A stretch of DNA of 7,166 nucleotides, taken from NCBI GenBank assembly GCA_044370695.1, contig JBILVB010000178.1, forward strand, positions 1 to 7,166. The letters run 5' to 3'. The DNA comes from JBEIFW01 sp044370695 (GTDB taxonomy: Bacteria; Actinomycetota; Acidimicrobiia; Acidimicrobiales; Ilumatobacteraceae). The notes under the pieces were generated by a model. It was not told the DNA's origin. It did not search any database and saw nothing but the letters and a program-made list of their open reading frames with translations. Numbering within the stretch: the first letter of the stretch is position 1; every line of letters starts with the position of its first letter. Positions 5,590 through 7,166 of the stretch are shown here, one piece after another. The translations under genes were made by a program, and so were the position numbers.

Positions 5590-6867
5590 TCAGCCGTGGA
5601 CGCTGGCGACGCCCTTGGGCGCCTGCTGCGACATGAAGCCGAACATGTAGCCGGCGACACGGCGCATCTGGATCTCCTCCGCGCCCTCGGTGATCCGGTA
5701 CCGGCGGTGGTGGCGGTAGATGTGCTCGAACGGCTTGTGGCGGCTGTAGCCGAGACCGCCGTGCACCTGCATCGCCCGGTCGGCGGCCTCGCAGCACAGC
5801 CGGTTCGCCCAGTAGTTGCACATGGAGACCTTGTCCGACACGGCGAACGCGCCGTAGGTGTCCATCATCCAGGCGGTCTTGTGGATGAGTGCCCGCAGCA
5901 TCTCGCACTGGGTCTGCAACTCGACGAGGGGGAACTGAATCGCCTGGTTCGACGCGAGCGGCTTGCCGAACGGGCGACGCTCCTTCGCGTAGGCCACCGA
6001 CTCGTTGATGCAGTACTGGGCCGCGCCGAGGCTGGACGCGGCCTGGCGGATCCGGTTCTCGTTGAAGAAGTGCTGGACGACCTGCAGGCCCTTGCCCTCA
6101 CCGCCGAAGATCGACGTGTGCGGCACCCGCACGTTGGTGAGCGAGATGTGGGCGTGGTCGGTCGGCATGTTGAAGGTCCAGAGGAACTCCTCGACCTTGA
6201 ACCCGGGCGAGCTCGTCGGCACCAGGAACGCCGTGATCCCGTTGCCGTCGCCGGCCTTGCCGCTGGTGCGGGCCATGATCATGTCGTACTGGGCCTTGTG
6301 GATCCCGGTGTTCCACGTCTTCTCGCCGTTGATGACCCACTCGTCGCCGTCACGGACGGCGTAGGTCTCCATGTGGGTGGCATCCGAGCCGTGCTTGGGC
6401 TCGGTGATCCCGAACGCGAAGCCGCGGCGGCCCTCGGCGAGGTCGTCGATCCACTCGGCCTTCTGCTCGTCGGTGCCGTAGGCGATCATCAGCAGCAACC
6501 CGACGTTGTTGCCGACGATGGCGTGCTCGTTCTGCAGGTCGCAGTGCAGGCCAAGGCCCTTGGCGGCCAGGTGTTCGCGGATGACCGCCATGCCCAGGTT
6601 GGTGCCTTCCTGGCCCCCGTACTGCTTGGGGAACGGGTAGCGGTAGTGCCCGGCGCGGTCGGCCCGGCGGCGGGCCTCGCGCAGGAGGTCCTCCCACTCG
6701 TCGTTGGGCAGGCCACCGCGATCCCAGTCGGTGCGCGAGTCCTCACGGCGGTGGTCGAAGAACCGGATGTTGTCGTTCTCCTGCTCGAGCGGCTTGATCT
6801 CTCGCTCGATGAACTCGTCGAGCACCACGAGGTAGTCGGCGAGCTCCTTGGGGAGGTCGAAGTTCAT
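5590..6867 (-). CDS. Acyl-CoA dehydrogenase family protein
   Basis: FAD flavoenzyme that introduces an alpha-beta double bond into an acyl-CoA. The 425 residues match the usual length with N-terminal helical, middle beta and C-terminal helical domains. Visible features are FGITEPKHGSDATH (152-165, flavin-side middle-domain motif), INGEKTWNTG (179-188), RRPFGKPL (297-304, the usual R-x-F-G segment), MQVHGGLGYS (366-375) and RRYRITEGAEEIQMRR (388-403). Glu394 in ITEG corresponds to the catalytic base of medium-chain-type enzymes. The ATG at 6867 is supported by AAGGAG 10 bases upstream (6878-6883). It lies 59 bases after an acyl-CoA ligase gene in the same direction, so the two probably share a transcript, the ligase supplying CoA esters. 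Substrate chain length or branching cannot be read from the sequence. Confidence 0.93.
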   Translation of the reverse strand: MNFDLPKELADYLVVLDEFIEREIKPLEQENDNIRFFDHRREDSRTDWDRGGLPNDEWEDLLREARRRADRAGHYRYPFPKQYGGQEGTNLGMAVIREHLAAKGLGLHCDLQNEHAIVGNNVGLLLMIAYGTDEQKAEWIDDLAEGRRGFAFGITEPKHGSDATHMETYAVRDGDEWVINGEKTWNTGIHKAQYDMIMARTSGKAGDGNGITAFLVPTSSPGFKVEEFLWTFNMPTDHAHISLTNVRVPHTSIFGGEGKGLQVVQHFFNENRIRQAASSLGAAQYCINESVAYAKERRPFGKPLASNQAIQFPLVELQTQCEMLRALIHKTAWMMDTYGAFAVSDKVSMCNYWANRLCCEAADRAMQVHGGLGYSRHKPFEHIYRHHRRYRITEGAEEIQMRRVAGYMFGFMSQQAPKGVASVHG

Positions 6868-6877
6868 GGTCGGTGTT

Positions 6878-6883
6878 CTCCTT
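6878..6883 (-). promoter_or_regulatory. Ribosome-binding site of the acyl-CoA dehydrogenase gene
   Basis: AAGGAG on the minus strand, 10 bases before the ATG at 6867. It is the strongest Shine-Dalgarno match in the window and supports that start. Confidence 0.7.
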
Positions 6884-6885
6884 CG

Positions 6886-6936
6886 TGGTTGATCAGATCG
6901 AGCTGGCGGTCAGGGCGAGTAGGCGGTCAGGACGAG
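6886..6936. repeat. Three tandem 17-base repeats across the ligase stop codon
   Basis: Units are 6886-6902, 6903-6919 and 6920-6936. The second and third match at 14 of 17 bases and share GGCGGTCAGG and CGAG; the first is degenerate, with about 10 of 17 matching the second. The third unit includes the TGA of the acyl-CoA ligase (6927-6929). A local tandem duplication at the 3' end of the gene is the simplest origin. Confidence 0.5.
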
Positions 6937-7166
6937 GGGGTGAGGGTGCCGGCGGCGAGCCGCTCGCGCAGGTCACGTTTCAGGATCTTGCCCGCAGCGT
7001 TGCGCGGCAACGCATCGTCGGTGAAGACGACCTGCTTGGGCTTCTTGTATCCGGCGAGCTGGCTGCGGCAGTGGGCCACGATCTCCTCGGCGGTCACGCC
7101 GTGGCCGGGCCGGCGCTGGATCACGGCGACCACGTTCTCGCCCCAGTGCACGTCGGGTACGCCGAT
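6927..7166 (-). CDS. Acyl-CoA synthetase / AMP-binding ligase, C-terminal fragment (5' end missing)
   Basis: Only the last 79 residues lie in the window; the reading frame is open to the right edge. They form the C-terminal cap domain of an adenylate-forming acyl-CoA ligase: IGVPDVHWGENVVAV at the start of the fragment, LAGYKKPKQVVF in the middle, and LPRNAAGKILKRDLR near the end, whose Lys (in AGK) is the conserved residue needed for adenylation. A GTG at 7151 is inside the domain and is not a real start. The pattern fits fatty-acid or other carboxylic-acid CoA ligases; substrate is unknown. It is distinct from the ligase at the left end. Followed 59 bases later by the acyl-CoA dehydrogenase, likely in one operon. 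Confidence 0.9.
   Translation of the reverse strand: MGVPDVHWGENVVAVIQRRPGHGVTAEEIVAHCRSQLAGYKKPKQVVFTDDALPRNAAGKILKRDLRERLAAGTLTPSS

Noticed and set aside
1..7166. Mobile elements, CRISPR arrays, tRNA or rRNA genes, defence systems
   Set aside because: No transposase or integrase motifs, no regularly spaced repeats apart from the three 17-base units, no cloverleaf or rRNA-like sequence, and base composition is even across the window.

Overview
The window looks like chromosomal DNA of a high-GC Gram-positive bacterium, probably an actinobacterium. Codon third positions are almost all G or C. The CysH protein has the mycobacterial-type layout (an S-x-x-D-A-V-L segment, CC and CxxC cysteines, and a C-terminal ECGLH). 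CysD carries the SGGKDS form of the PP-loop. Placement inside the actinobacteria (for example Acidimicrobiia) is a guess. The content is mainly core metabolism. I see no CRISPR array, transposase, phage gene, tRNA or rRNA.

Layout. Positions 1-2485 hold two minus-strand genes. A GNAT acetyltransferase (1589-2485) is followed, with a 4-base stop/start overlap, by an acetyl-CoA-synthetase-like AMP-forming ligase that runs off the left edge (1-1592). Positions 2486-2720 are a divergent control region. It has several short hairpins on the side of the GNAT gene, a small palindrome and a probable promoter for the plus-strand operon. Positions 2721-5562 hold a compact plus-strand operon, cysH-cysD-cysN, whose genes overlap by 4 bases and 1 base. 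Positions 5541-5590 hold overlapping inverted repeats between convergent genes, probably a two-way terminator. Positions 5590-7166 hold a minus-strand fatty-acid-type pair: the C-terminal end of an acyl-CoA ligase (6927-7166, cut by the right edge) and, downstream of it, a complete acyl-CoA dehydrogenase (5590-6867).

How the genes work together. CysD and CysN activate sulfate to adenosine phosphosulfate (APS). CysH, with its four iron-sulfur cysteines, should reduce APS directly to sulfite, so no APS kinase is needed; none is present, and CysN has no fused kinase domain. The GNAT and ligase pair suggests control of a short-chain acyl-CoA synthetase by lysine acylation, as known for Pat/AcuA and Acs in other bacteria. 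Here the GNAT domain carries an unfamiliar C-terminal alpha/beta domain with three cysteines. The right-hand pair would activate an acid to its CoA thioester and then desaturate it.

The most interesting points are the GNAT architecture and its atypical acetyl-CoA loop, a lost conserved arginine in the ligase, a possible leaderless cys promoter, and a coding-like stretch in the divergent region that may be a frameshifted N-terminal extension of the GNAT gene.
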